Shown here piece after piece: positions 8,455-17,029 of a stretch of 64,000 bases of DNA (positions within the stretch are counted from its first letter, which is position 1; every line of letters starts with the position of its first letter). The DNA is from JACPYF01 sp947085845 (GTDB taxonomy: Bacteria; Patescibacteriota; Saccharimonadia; Saccharimonadales; Saccharimonadaceae), in assembly GCA_947085845.1 (NCBI GenBank), contig CAMTXO010000002.1:124001-188000 (forward strand). The letters run 5' to 3'. A program made the position numbers and the translations under genes. The notes under the pieces were generated by a model. It had not been told where the DNA came from. It saw only the letters and a list, made by a program, of their open reading frames with translations, and ran no database searches.

Positions 8455-10305
8455 CTATATGTCGTAGATCTTACCTTGATAGCCATCGGCAACAAATCTC
8501 AAAGTTTTATCCTGTAGTTTTCCTTCAAGGGCATCAAACCCTTGGAGTGCTCTAGCTATTTCCTTATATTTACCTTTCTCGTTAGGATAAAAACACATAA
8601 GGCCTTTTTCTCTACAATGCGCCTGTATATGTCCTGATGGAGAGGGGCTCATTATTATTACTGCACCCTCTTTTGGAAGCGCGTTGTAGCCTGCATGGTA
8701 TCCATGTATTGTAAATCCATATTCATCTGCGAAAACAACAAACCCTTTTTTATCAGAATTGTTATTTCTTTCATCAAGCAGTTCTAACTCGACGTCACCT
8801 ACACCCAAAGCTGCACATTCTAGCCTGGGTTCGATATCTTCCGGAAAATGAATAGTCTCTTCAGATTCACTAATAAAAAGTGGCCGCACCTGAACTATAC
8901 TGTCGTTCGCAAACTCTACCTGAACAGGGCCTTGAAATATAGTTTCTGCTAAAACAACGCCATGAGGTAGGTCAGAAATCCTAATGATAGCATTTCTTAT
9001 ATCTGAATTGTGGTCTGGGAATGTGTGTAGAAAACTTTCCGCATCTTCTGAACCAACCAGCAGTTTATCCAGAATGGCTTGTTTGTCATAAATCAGCGTA
9101 CCTTTGTTGGTGTGTACTTCGACTAGATTTTCGTTCACCCCTCTGCTGTTTGCATGTCCAAAATACGAATCATCGCTACGATCAACACCTTCTTGGTACT
9201 GTTGGACGACTAATCCCATTAACTCGTTGGTCACGCCGACACTCTCTTGGTAGCATACAGCTGCATCGTCTCTTGTTGATCGGTACACTTCTTCGACCGC
9301 ATGTATAAAGGCCTCCTTGTTTTCGGGCTTCACGGCTATACTCTTGTATACTCCTGCACCAGAATGCTTGTCTCCATCTTCTGATTTAACAGCGCTACTG
9401 CGAACTACGCACATACCAAATGGAGACCTGTTACGATAGCTTCCTACTTCTTTCATTTCAATTGCCTGCAGCCTAATAGCTTCGCATTGCCCCAAAAAAG
9501 CATCTCTGTCAGTCAGCCATGCTTCATACATATCCACCGAAACTGGAATGAATGGAGGAATGTCTACTTTTATAATCGTTCTCTCGTCGTCTGATTTCTC
9601 GTACAGTTTTTCTATTTTTTCATTAAAACTAATGAGGTTTGCAGCTTTTGAGCCATAGGTTTGTCTGAGACTTTCAAGTTCAGCTGGATTAACTTTTTCA
9701 ACCGTATTTAAAATGCCCGCCAAAATTTCTTCTGTCTTTCTTTGGCTGTGGCCGCCAGAGATATATTCTTCTATATCAGTAGGACAGCGTTTACCATCCT
9801 CGCCTATAAGTAGAGAGCCATAATTAATATGTATTTCACCAGTCTCTGGATCTATTGCATCTTCAAGTTCTTCGTACTCAGTCCTACCCCCTGGAAACAA
9901 AGGGCTTTGATCTAAACTGGTTTTAATACGAAAGTTGTTATCTTTTAGATAAGACGTGACTAGTACCATAGCGTCTGTTGAGTTAGAGCCCTGAAGCAAG
10001 TCAAGAAATTGATTCATCTCTTGAGTTTTTTTGCGTTCAGTCGAAATTTTATTAGCCAATTCTGCACGTGTCATATCCTGATAGCCATGATCAATCCAGC
10101 TAGCTACTTGTTCTATTACATCGCGAATATCGTCGTGCCACTCCTCGTATTTCTCTCCCGTTTCATGATAGCGTACAGTTTCAGACGGCATATTCCTCAC
10201 AGCATGAAAAGCAAAACGACCCAAAGCTTTTGGGTCACAATCAGTAATACCGGGAAATTTTTCGGCAACTTCTCCGAAGCTCTCTACAGAGGATATTGAG
10301 GTCAT
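8455..10305 (-). CDS. PEP-synthase/PPDK-like protein lacking the PEP-binding barrel
   Basis: A protein of 616 residues. Residues ~1-210 match nothing I know. From ~220 it follows the nucleotide-binding domain of PEP synthase and pyruvate phosphate dikinase: GSKAANL, IPPFIPVSVDMYEAWL, VVRSSAVKSEDGDKHSGAG and MGLVVQQYQEG. Residues ~545-575 look like the swivelling phosphohistidine domain: SGHIQAHCREKG fits the H-x5-RE-x-G pattern with H559 as the possible phospho-carrier. The TIM-barrel PEP/pyruvate domain is missing. The make-up recalls rifampin phosphotransferases, where ATP phosphorylates a His that passes phosphate to another substrate; the acceptor here is unknown. TATAAT lies eight bases before the ATG. 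Confidence 0.6.
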   Translation of the reverse strand: MTSISSVESFGEVAEKFPGITDCDPKALGRFAFHAVRNMPSETVRYHETGEKYEEWHDDIRDVIEQVASWIDHGYQDMTRAELANKISTERKKTQEMNQFLDLLQGSNSTDAMVLVTSYLKDNNFRIKTSLDQSPLFPGGRTEYEELEDAIDPETGEIHINYGSLLIGEDGKRCPTDIEEYISGGHSQRKTEEILAGILNTVEKVNPAELESLRQTYGSKAANLISFNEKIEKLYEKSDDERTIIKVDIPPFIPVSVDMYEAWLTDRDAFLGQCEAIRLQAIEMKEVGSYRNRSPFGMCVVRSSAVKSEDGDKHSGAGVYKSIAVKPENKEAFIHAVEEVYRSTRDDAAVCYQESVGVTNELMGLVVQQYQEGVDRSDDSYFGHANSRGVNENLVEVHTNKGTLIYDKQAILDKLLVGSEDAESFLHTFPDHNSDIRNAIIRISDLPHGVVLAETIFQGPVQVEFANDSIVQVRPLFISESEETIHFPEDIEPRLECAALGVGDVELELLDERNNNSDKKGFVVFADEYGFTIHGYHAGYNALPKEGAVIIMSPSPSGHIQAHCREKGLMCFYPNEKGKYKEIARALQGFDALEGKLQDKTLRFVADGYQGKIYDI

Positions 10306-10313
10306 AATGATAT

Positions 10314-10319
10314 ATTATA
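10314..10319 (-). promoter_or_regulatory. -10 box, leaderless start of the PPDK-like gene
   Basis: TATAAT on the minus strand with eight bases to the ATG at 10305 and no Shine-Dalgarno. No convincing -35 element is visible. Confidence 0.5.
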
Positions 10320-10423
10320 CAACTTTTGTACAATATATGCTATAACAACTTGACTACATTTAGCGGTATGGAGTTTCGGCTTATAAAAGTATAGAATGAA
10401 GACATAACTACGAGGAGATTATT

Positions 10424-10840
10424 ATGAGCAAAATTAACATAGATCCATATCTGTTTTTTCGCGGAAATGCAGATGAAGCAATGAACTTTTACAAAAACAT
10501 ATTTGGCGGTGAACTAGAAGGTATGAAATACGGTACTTTGAACACTCCGGCGCCAGAAGGTCTGACTGACGAGCACTGGATGCACCTGAGCCTGAATGGT
10601 GGCGAAATAAACTTGATGGCGAGCGACACTGTCGAAGCTAGTGAAAAGTCAGCAAAGGTCAGTCTAGCGCTAGGTGGTGATGACGAAGAAAAGTTGACTA
10701 CGATATTCAATTCCTTGTGCGAAGGTGTCAAGGTAACATATCCACTGAAAAAAGAGGTTTGGGGTGATGTGTTCGGAACAGTAACTGACAAATACGGTAT
10801 CGAGTGGATGGTAAATATCGAAGCAAAGAAGGAGTTATAG
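10424..10840 (+). CDS. VOC/PhnB-like glyoxalase-fold protein
   Basis: A protein of 138 residues of the vicinal oxygen chelate superfamily, PhnB type: IDPYLFFRGNADEAMNFY at the N-terminus, WMHLSLNGGEINLMASD in the middle and GTVTDKYGIEWMVNI at the end. Members are often metal-dependent or substrate-binding; the substrate is not deducible. GAGGAG lies just upstream of the ATG. The next gene starts directly at its stop codon, so a VOC-cupin pair is co-expressed. Confidence 0.85.
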   Translation: MSKINIDPYLFFRGNADEAMNFYKNIFGGELEGMKYGTLNTPAPEGLTDEHWMHLSLNGGEINLMASDTVEASEKSAKVSLALGGDDEEKLTTIFNSLCEGVKVTYPLKKEVWGDVFGTVTDKYGIEWMVNIEAKKEL

Positions 10841-11239
10841 ATGAAAGGCTTTCACGCAAATATTGAACAAGACACAATTGCAAATGAAAATTTTCGCAAA
10901 GTCGTGTATACAGGCAAGCATTGCCAGTTGGTTTTGATGAGCCTGTTACCGGGCGAAGATATAGGGCAAGAGATACATGATGAAAACGATCAATTTTTTC
11001 GTTTTGATGCAGGTAACGGACAAGTAATAATTGATGACAACACTTACGAAGTTAGTGACGGAAGCGCAATAATTGTACCCGCCGGAGCCTCGCATAATGT
11101 GATCAATACTTCAGAGACCGAGTCATTGAAACTATATACAATCTACTCGCCTGCTCACCACAAAGACGGTATTGAACGCGTGACTAAAGCAGAAGCTGAA
11201 GCGAACGAAGAAGATTTCGACGGGACTACAACTGAATAA
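10841..11239 (+). CDS. Cupin-domain protein
   Basis: A protein of 132 residues with a single cupin barrel: cupin motif 1 is GEDIGQEIHDENDQFFRF and motif 2 is PAGASHNVINTS, giving His/Glu candidates for metal binding. The C-terminus is acidic (EANEEDFDGTTTE). It starts immediately after the VOC gene stop. Two small metal-site proteins in tandem suggest a detoxification or sugar-related role, which is inference only. Confidence 0.85.
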   Translation: MKGFHANIEQDTIANENFRKVVYTGKHCQLVLMSLLPGEDIGQEIHDENDQFFRFDAGNGQVIIDDNTYEVSDGSAIIVPAGASHNVINTSETESLKLYTIYSPAHHKDGIERVTKAEAEANEEDFDGTTTE

Positions 11240-11258
11240 ATAAACACCAAATGAAAAG

Positions 11259-11294
11259 AGGCGCAGGGTCCGGACTAGCCGGAATGCGCCTCTG
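11259..11294. terminator. Terminator shared by convergent units
   Basis: GAGGCGCA and TGCGCCTC form the stem with a nested TCCGG/CCGGA pair. TTTT follows on the minus strand and TGTTTC on the plus strand, so it can serve both the cupin operon and the minus-strand gene ending at 11352. Confidence 0.75.
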
Positions 11295-11351
11295 TTTCAC
11301 ACAAACAATGTGAGTATGCCTTTTGGGCTTACTCGTTATCCACCTCTTAGA

Positions 11352-13061
11352 CTATGACCGTTCTCTTTTCCCGAACTCGTCAGCAATGTCGGTCAGGCAC
11401 TGGGCCAGACTTGGCTTGCTGAGCTTGCTCAGGTCTTCGGTACAGGCCGATGTCTTGGTGGACTTTTTGCCCTCGGACTTCGCTCCTTCAGTTACTGCTT
11501 CCTCTGTAGTTCCAGAGTTAGTCAGGTCGAACACTTCCGGAGCGACACGGCTGTCAGACGAGATTGCGATCCGATAGACCACTCGCCCGCCTAGCTCGGC
11601 ATAGACTTGCCATTTCCCGTCGCCAAGCGGCAGGAATTCGGCAAGCTCACCCTTAGCCTGGTAGAAGCCTGTGTCAAACCTCGAGAGTGCCGTGCGAGCA
11701 CGGGCTTCGAGGTCATCCAGATTGACGGCTCTTATGTCTCCTTCTGACAACACAAAAATGCGCTGCTTGTTGAGAGAACCGTCTGCTGCTTCGTCGGCCG
11801 GAGTGACTGCATAGGCAGCTAGCACCTGGTCATCACTGTTGCGAGGCTTCATGGGGGTTACCCAGAAAATTCGCCCAGTTTTCTTGTCTCGCAGCTGGTA
11901 CTCGCTGGGGTTGCCAGACTGTGTCGCGACACTTGTCGGCTCGTAGCCGAAATTGCCGGTAATACTGTCTAGTACTCCTGCGATCATGCCCATCGATTCG
12001 CGCTGTTCCTTTGCCAGGGATGCCGGATATACCGGACCCGGGAAAGTTCCAGGCTTGACGTTGGTCATGTGCTTGTACTGCGCCTCTCCCGAAGGAGAGC
12101 CTGTGATTGTCAGAACACCAGACGAACGAAATGTTGTCCGATGCCTGTATGCAATCTGCTGCTTGACCGGAATGACGATAACTGGCTTCTTACCATCGCA
12201 GTAACCGTACCGATCGTCACTGTCGTAAAACAGTGTCGGGTAGCGATCTGCGATTTCATCAGCGAGGTTTCGGCCCCAGTTTCCACTGAACGCTTTGTTC
12301 ATCGAGTACTGCCCGTCAAACGTGCAGACCTCGACATTGCCTTTTCCAGCCCATGACGCGATGCCGTAAATCGACTGACGATTCTTGCCATCACGAATGA
12401 CCGTCCAAGTGCCCTCCCCGCCTTTTTCGTATAGGTAGGTCAGGCTGTCGCGCAGTACCATTGTGTTAGACACGCCGACACTGGAACGAGACAGAACAGT
12501 TCTGGCACCGGTAGCCGAAGCTACGCGTGCGTCCCACTGAAAGTCGAACGCGCCCTGATTGATACAGCCAGGCATATCGTTGTGCGCATATAGCGCACAG
12601 CCGTTTTTGTCTGGATCTGTATCTGACACCAATCGCTTGAGCGATGGCGGTGTCTTTTCAGTGCTCTCTACGACAAAAGTCGTAGAGCCGGCGTACGAAC
12701 CTGAGTGGTCGTTGATGTTGACGTAAAACACGATCGCACAAACCACCACCAAAACGGCAGCAATTCCTGCAAACGCACCAGACACAACTGCTACATCGCT
12801 GCTGTATTCAGGGCTAGTCGCAGATGCGATAACGGCAGCAACAATGGCGGCACACAACCAGAAGAACCAGGTAAATTGAAACGGGTTGATTCCTCCGGGG
12901 AAGAACCCTCGTTCCAACAGAACCTGAAAGAACCACTTGTAGGCACGGTCGTCTCCGTCAATCCAAAAAGCGACGAAGAACCACCATGCGGCACCAGCGA
13001 TAATCAATGGCACCAAAACAGCCATGATTACCCCCAGCCAATCTCTTGTAGATGAACGCAT
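11352..13061 (-). CDS. Membrane-anchored protein with large extracytoplasmic domain, unknown
   Basis: A protein of 569 residues. Three hydrophobic segments lie in the first ~125 residues (around 10-33, 62-82 and 92-115), followed by a ~440-residue soluble region with four or more cysteines (CALYAHNDMPGC, CTFDG, YGYCDG) and a Lys/Ser-rich linker before a short C-terminal helix. The exported side and possible disulphides are inferred. Its DNA is GC-rich with C/G-ending codons, unlike the AT-rich cyo operon next to it, which suggests transfer or a distinct expression class. It has a consensus promoter and its own terminator. No family recognised. Confidence 0.65.
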   Translation of the reverse strand: MRSSTRDWLGVIMAVLVPLIIAGAAWWFFVAFWIDGDDRAYKWFFQVLLERGFFPGGINPFQFTWFFWLCAAIVAAVIASATSPEYSSDVAVVSGAFAGIAAVLVVVCAIVFYVNINDHSGSYAGSTTFVVESTEKTPPSLKRLVSDTDPDKNGCALYAHNDMPGCINQGAFDFQWDARVASATGARTVLSRSSVGVSNTMVLRDSLTYLYEKGGEGTWTVIRDGKNRQSIYGIASWAGKGNVEVCTFDGQYSMNKAFSGNWGRNLADEIADRYPTLFYDSDDRYGYCDGKKPVIVIPVKQQIAYRHRTTFRSSGVLTITGSPSGEAQYKHMTNVKPGTFPGPVYPASLAKEQRESMGMIAGVLDSITGNFGYEPTSVATQSGNPSEYQLRDKKTGRIFWVTPMKPRNSDDQVLAAYAVTPADEAADGSLNKQRIFVLSEGDIRAVNLDDLEARARTALSRFDTGFYQAKGELAEFLPLGDGKWQVYAELGGRVVYRIAISSDSRVAPEVFDLTNSGTTEEAVTEGAKSEGKKSTKTSACTEDLSKLSKPSLAQCLTDIADEFGKRERS

Positions 13062-13147
13062 AAGCTATACAGCTCCTTTTTTTGTCGTGGACAAATGCTT
13101 TGTGTGAAAGTACTTATCCAAAAATTACTCCAAGGATAGTATGTTAT

Positions 13148-13175
13148 ATTATACACTTTTTTATAAAAATGTCAA
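13148..13175 (-). promoter_or_regulatory. Consensus sigma70 promoter
   Basis: On the minus strand TTGACA (13170-13175), a 16-base spacer and TATAAT (13148-13153); both hexamers match consensus exactly. It drives the 569-residue membrane protein with a leader of about 80 bases carrying GGAG. Confidence 0.75.
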
Positions 13176-13221
13176 TACTCTAACACCTTTCAAAAAATAG
13201 CTGAAGCTTTTTCGGTCTGTT

Positions 13222-13230
13222 TGCTATAAT
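13222..13230 (+). promoter_or_regulatory. Extended -10 promoter of the cyo operon
   Basis: TGCTATAAT ends 11 bases before the cyoA ATG, with no Shine-Dalgarno, so the mRNA would carry only a few untranslated bases. No -35 match is obvious, which fits an extended -10 promoter. Confidence 0.6.
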
Positions 13231-13241
13231 TAATAACAAAT

Positions 13242-14132
13242 ATGGGGAAGAAATCAAAAATAGTTTTCTTGATTTTGCTAGGACTTCTGGCTGTAGCAAT
13301 CTTTGTTTTTTTACTCTCTGCAAATAACGTGCCTGTACTCAATCCTCAAGGCATAATCGCTGACAAGCAAAAAGATCTGCTTGTCATTTCCACCCTGTTA
13401 ATGCTTATTGTTATTGTGCCAGTCTATGTACTGGTCATATCATTTGCTTGGAGATACCGAGCGAGTAACAAAAAAGCAAAGTACAGCCCGAACTTTGATC
13501 ATAATATAGTTGCAGAAACTATCTGGTGGGGAATACCTATCATTATAATTACTATTTTAGGGGGAATCATCTGGACCAGTAGTCACGAGCTTGACCCCTA
13601 TAGGTCACTGGATTCAGACACCAAACCGGTGACTATACAAGTCATCGCTCTTCAGTGGAAATGGCTATTTATTTATCCCAACGAAAAAATAGCAACTGTG
13701 AATTACATCAGATTTCCGCAGAATACTCCTGTTAACTTTAAAATAACGAGTGACGCGCCAATGAATTCCTTTTGGATCCCTAGCTTGGGCGGGCAGGTGT
13801 ACGCAATGTCGGGCATGGAAACAAAGCTGCATTTAATGGCAAATGATACAGGCACCTACAGAGGATCGTCGGCCAACCTCAGTGGTGATGGTTTTGCTGG
13901 TATGACTTTTAAGGCGCATTCTACATCTCGTGGTGATTTCGATTCTTGGGTAACAGACACTAAAAAATCAAAAAAACTCCTGGATAAAACCACATATGAC
14001 AAGTTGGCCGAACCTAGCAAAAATAACAAAGAGGCTTTTTACAAACTAAAAGACACAGATCTGTATGATACAGTAATGATGAAATACATGGCTCCAAGTA
14101 CAGATAACAAGATGGAAGGTATGCACCACTGA
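13242..14132 (+). CDS. cyoA: Cytochrome bo3-type quinol oxidase subunit II
   Basis: Subunit II of a haem-copper quinol oxidase, 296 residues. Two N-terminal TM helices (about 8-27 and 45-68; a further hydrophobic stretch lies at ~100-115) precede a cupredoxin domain with the CyoA-type core (NSFWIPSLGGQVYAMSGM). The CuA ligands of cytochrome c oxidases are absent: where Cys would sit the sequence reads YRGSSANLSGDGFAGM. This is the signature of a quinol oxidase. The E. coli lipobox cysteine is not present. The C-terminus is His/Met rich. It is first gene of a tightly packed operon and overlaps cyoB by one base (TGATG). Confidence 0.93.
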   Translation: MGKKSKIVFLILLGLLAVAIFVFLLSANNVPVLNPQGIIADKQKDLLVISTLLMLIVIVPVYVLVISFAWRYRASNKKAKYSPNFDHNIVAETIWWGIPIIIITILGGIIWTSSHELDPYRSLDSDTKPVTIQVIALQWKWLFIYPNEKIATVNYIRFPQNTPVNFKITSDAPMNSFWIPSLGGQVYAMSGMETKLHLMANDTGTYRGSSANLSGDGFAGMTFKAHSTSRGDFDSWVTDTKKSKKLLDKTTYDKLAEPSKNNKEAFYKLKDTDLYDTVMMKYMAPSTDNKMEGMHH

Positions 14133-16090
14133 TGTTCGGAAGATTAACAATCGAAGCTTTCTACCACGACCCGATTGTCTTAGGGGCTGTTTTTACGATG
14201 ATTTTCGCACTCCTAGGTGGTGTTGGCTTGCTGTTTTACCTAAAACGCTGGAAATGGCTATGGCGCGAATGGATAACATCACTCGATCCTAAAAAAATAG
14301 GTGTTATGTACATGGTTATTGCAACCGCCATGTTACTGCGTGGCATAGCTGATGCAGGGATGATACGTGCACAGCAAGTGCTATCTGTCGGTGATGCCCA
14401 CGGTATTCTGAGCTCGGACCATTTTCAACAAATCTTTTCCGCGCACGGTACTATAATGATCTTTTTTGTTGCTATGGGTTTTATGTTTGGACTGATAAAC
14501 CTGATCGTGCCTCAACAAATTGGCGCCCGAGACGTCGCTTTTCCTCTGCTTAATTCTGTCAGTTTTTGGTTATTTGCAGCTGGTTTCGGCCTTGTTAATG
14601 TCGCACTAATTGTGGGTGAGTTTGCTGCTGCTGGATGGTTGGCTTATCCGCCACTATCAGAACTGGCATACAGTCCGGGCGTCGGAGTTGACTATTGGAT
14701 CTGGAGCTTGCAGATTGCTGGAGTGGGTAGCTTGCTGTCGGGTATAAACTTTTTAGTGACAATACTAAAGATGCGTGCACCAGGCATGAATTTGATGCGA
14801 ATGCCACTATTTACATGGAGCGTACTCAACAGCATGATATTGGTTATATTCGCCTTCCCTATCCTCACTGCTACATTAGCGATGCTGTCACTCGATAGAA
14901 CGATGGGAATGCATTTCTTTACAGCCGAAGCCGGGGGTAATGCCATGATGTACATCAACCTCATTTGGGCATGGGGGCATCCTGAGGTGTATATTCTTAT
15001 CCTACCTGCATTTGGTATCTTTTCAGAGATAGTTGCGACATTTTCGCAAAAAAGATTATTTGGTTATACATCGATGGTGTGGGCACTTGGTGCTATTACT
15101 TTTCTATCCTTTGTTGTATGGCTACACCATTTCTTTACTATGGGAGCAGGAGGTAATGTAAACGCGTTCTTTGGCATTATGACTGCTGTCATTGCCGTCC
15201 CAACTGGAGTGAAGGTCTTTAATTGGCTGTTTACTATGTACCGAGGCAGAATACACTTTACGACACCAATGATGTGGTTTTTGGGATTTGTTATGACATT
15301 TACCATCGGAGGTATGACTGGTGTTTTGATGTCGGTTCCAGCAATAGATTTTCAGGTGCACAATTCCCTCTTTTTGGTAGCTCACTTTCATAACATGGTT
15401 ATCGGTGGAGTATTGTTTGGTTATTTTGCGGGCTATAGCTACTGGTTCCCAAAAATCTTTGGATTTAAGCTAAACGAGAGATTGGGACGCTATGCATTTT
15501 GGTGCTGGGTTGTTGGATTTTTACTTGCCTTCATGCCACTGTACATACTGGGCTTTATGGGTGCGACGAGACGGCTCGATCATTATGACGCATCCCTTGG
15601 GTGGCAAGGTTTGTTTATTGTTGCTGGGATAGGACTGGTAGTAATACTAGCTGGAGTCGGTTTTCAGTTGTTACAACTCGTTGTCAGTATTTGGCAACGC
15701 AAACAAAATATGGACACGACTGGCGACCCTTGGAATGGTCGGACTCTTGAATGGTCAAACAAATCACCTGCACCATTTTATAACTTTGCGGTGACTCCAG
15801 AAGTTAAGGGGCGTGATCCATTTTGGGCCGCCAAACATCACAGTAGTCAACCCCTAGAAACAGCCTCTCCACAGTATGTTGCCATTCATATGCCAGAAAA
15901 CAGTGGCTTTGGTATCATAGTCGCTGGATTTGTCTTTGTCTTTGGGTTTGCCGTAATTTGGCATATTTGGTGGTTAGCGGGATTGGCAATTCTAGCTATT
16001 ATTACATCTATCATCGTACGATCTACAAAAGATGATACCGAGTACCGAATAACAGCTGCACAACTAGCCAAGCTGGAGGTAAAATCATGA
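14132..16090 (+). CDS. cyoB: Cytochrome bo3-type quinol oxidase subunit I
   Basis: Catalytic subunit, 652 residues against 663 in E. coli, which reduces O2 to water and pumps protons. All key residues can be read: low-spin haem His H105 and H420, high-spin haem His H418, CuB ligands H283, H332 and H333, and Y287 in WGHPEVY. E285 and D134 (GARDVAFP) mark the D-channel of an A-type enzyme. The quinol-site residues described for E. coli (R71, D75, H98, Q101) are matched by R70, D74, H97 and Q100. A functional proton-pumping quinol oxidase is therefore likely. Confidence 0.96.
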   Translation: MFGRLTIEAFYHDPIVLGAVFTMIFALLGGVGLLFYLKRWKWLWREWITSLDPKKIGVMYMVIATAMLLRGIADAGMIRAQQVLSVGDAHGILSSDHFQQIFSAHGTIMIFFVAMGFMFGLINLIVPQQIGARDVAFPLLNSVSFWLFAAGFGLVNVALIVGEFAAAGWLAYPPLSELAYSPGVGVDYWIWSLQIAGVGSLLSGINFLVTILKMRAPGMNLMRMPLFTWSVLNSMILVIFAFPILTATLAMLSLDRTMGMHFFTAEAGGNAMMYINLIWAWGHPEVYILILPAFGIFSEIVATFSQKRLFGYTSMVWALGAITFLSFVVWLHHFFTMGAGGNVNAFFGIMTAVIAVPTGVKVFNWLFTMYRGRIHFTTPMMWFLGFVMTFTIGGMTGVLMSVPAIDFQVHNSLFLVAHFHNMVIGGVLFGYFAGYSYWFPKIFGFKLNERLGRYAFWCWVVGFLLAFMPLYILGFMGATRRLDHYDASLGWQGLFIVAGIGLVVILAGVGFQLLQLVVSIWQRKQNMDTTGDPWNGRTLEWSNKSPAPFYNFAVTPEVKGRDPFWAAKHHSSQPLETASPQYVAIHMPENSGFGIIVAGFVFVFGFAVIWHIWWLAGLAILAIITSIIVRSTKDDTEYRITAAQLAKLEVKS

Positions 16091-16665
16091 CTCAACTTGC
16101 ACAAACCGAAGCCGACGAAAAAACAGTTTTTGGGTTTTGGGTGTATTTGATGACCGACTGTATATTGTTCGCTAGTCTGTTTGCAACATATGCAGTTCTG
16201 AGAAATAATACAAACGGCGGACCAGACGCTGGTGAACTATTTAGCTTGCCGTTTGTATTGGTTGAGACTCTCCTGCTGCTCACTAGTAGCTTTGTGTGTG
16301 GTTTGGCGATTTTAGCGGCCTACAACAAAAATAAATCACAAGCCCTTGCTTGGCTCGGTGTCACTTTTTTACTAGGCCTTGCTTTTGTAGGTATGGAATT
16401 ATACGAATTTTCTCAGTTGGTTCACGAAGGAAATAGTTGGCAAAGTAGCGCTTTCTTGTCTGCATTCTTTACTCTAGTTGGTACGCACGGACTGCACATT
16501 ACTGCCGGACTTATATGGATTAGTGTGATTGCTATGCAAATCGCAAGACGTGGCATTACTGGATCGACTATGAAGCGTCTGACGTTGTTTAGTTTGTTTT
16601 GGCATTTCCTCGATGTTGTCTGGATATTTATCTTTACCATAGTGTATCTCATGGGGGCTTTGTAA
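16087..16665 (+). CDS. cyoC: Cytochrome bo3-type quinol oxidase subunit III
   Basis: Subunit III, 192 residues, five hydrophobic helices, with the CyoC-type start (FGFWVYLMTDCILFASLFAT) and the family glutamate/histidine region (GMELYEFSQL, GTHGLHITAGL). It supports assembly and stability of subunit I. Its ATG overlaps the cyoB stop in ATGA (16087-16090), which indicates translational coupling. Confidence 0.93.
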   Translation: MTQLAQTEADEKTVFGFWVYLMTDCILFASLFATYAVLRNNTNGGPDAGELFSLPFVLVETLLLLTSSFVCGLAILAAYNKNKSQALAWLGVTFLLGLAFVGMELYEFSQLVHEGNSWQSSAFLSAFFTLVGTHGLHITAGLIWISVIAMQIARRGITGSTMKRLTLFSLFWHFLDVVWIFIFTIVYLMGAL

Positions 16666-16666
16666 T

Positions 16667-17029
16667 ATGCATACACCGAATCTTCGTTCATACATCATAG
16701 GTTTTGTTTCTTCTATAGTACTTACACTAGCTGCGTTTTCATTTGTATGGGAGCATGTTAATTCTGATCATGGCTCATTACATGTATTTGTTACTAGCTG
16801 GATTGTTGGGCTTGCAGTAATACAGCTGGTGGTGCAGCTTGTCTTTTTTCTGCATCTAGGCGAGGAGTCGAAGCCGCGGTGGAACCTGACTGTCTTTTCA
16901 TTCATGTTATTAGTGTTGATTATTCTAGTCTTTGGCTCGTTGTGGATTATGAATAATTTGGATTATCATATGATGCACGATAAAAATGTTGAAAATTATA
17001 TTATTCATGATGAAGGGATTGAACACTAA
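16667..17029 (+). CDS. cyoD: Cytochrome bo3-type quinol oxidase subunit IV
   Basis: Small subunit IV, 120 residues with three TM helices and a typical FLHLGEESKPRWN loop between helices two and three. Its start follows the cyoC stop by one base and its stop overlaps the cyoE start (TAATG). The C-terminal tail is rich in His, Asp and Glu. It assists CuB assembly in E. coli. Confidence 0.9.
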   Translation: MHTPNLRSYIIGFVSSIVLTLAAFSFVWEHVNSDHGSLHVFVTSWIVGLAVIQLVVQLVFFLHLGEESKPRWNLTVFSFMLLVLIILVFGSLWIMNNLDYHMMHDKNVENYIIHDEGIEH

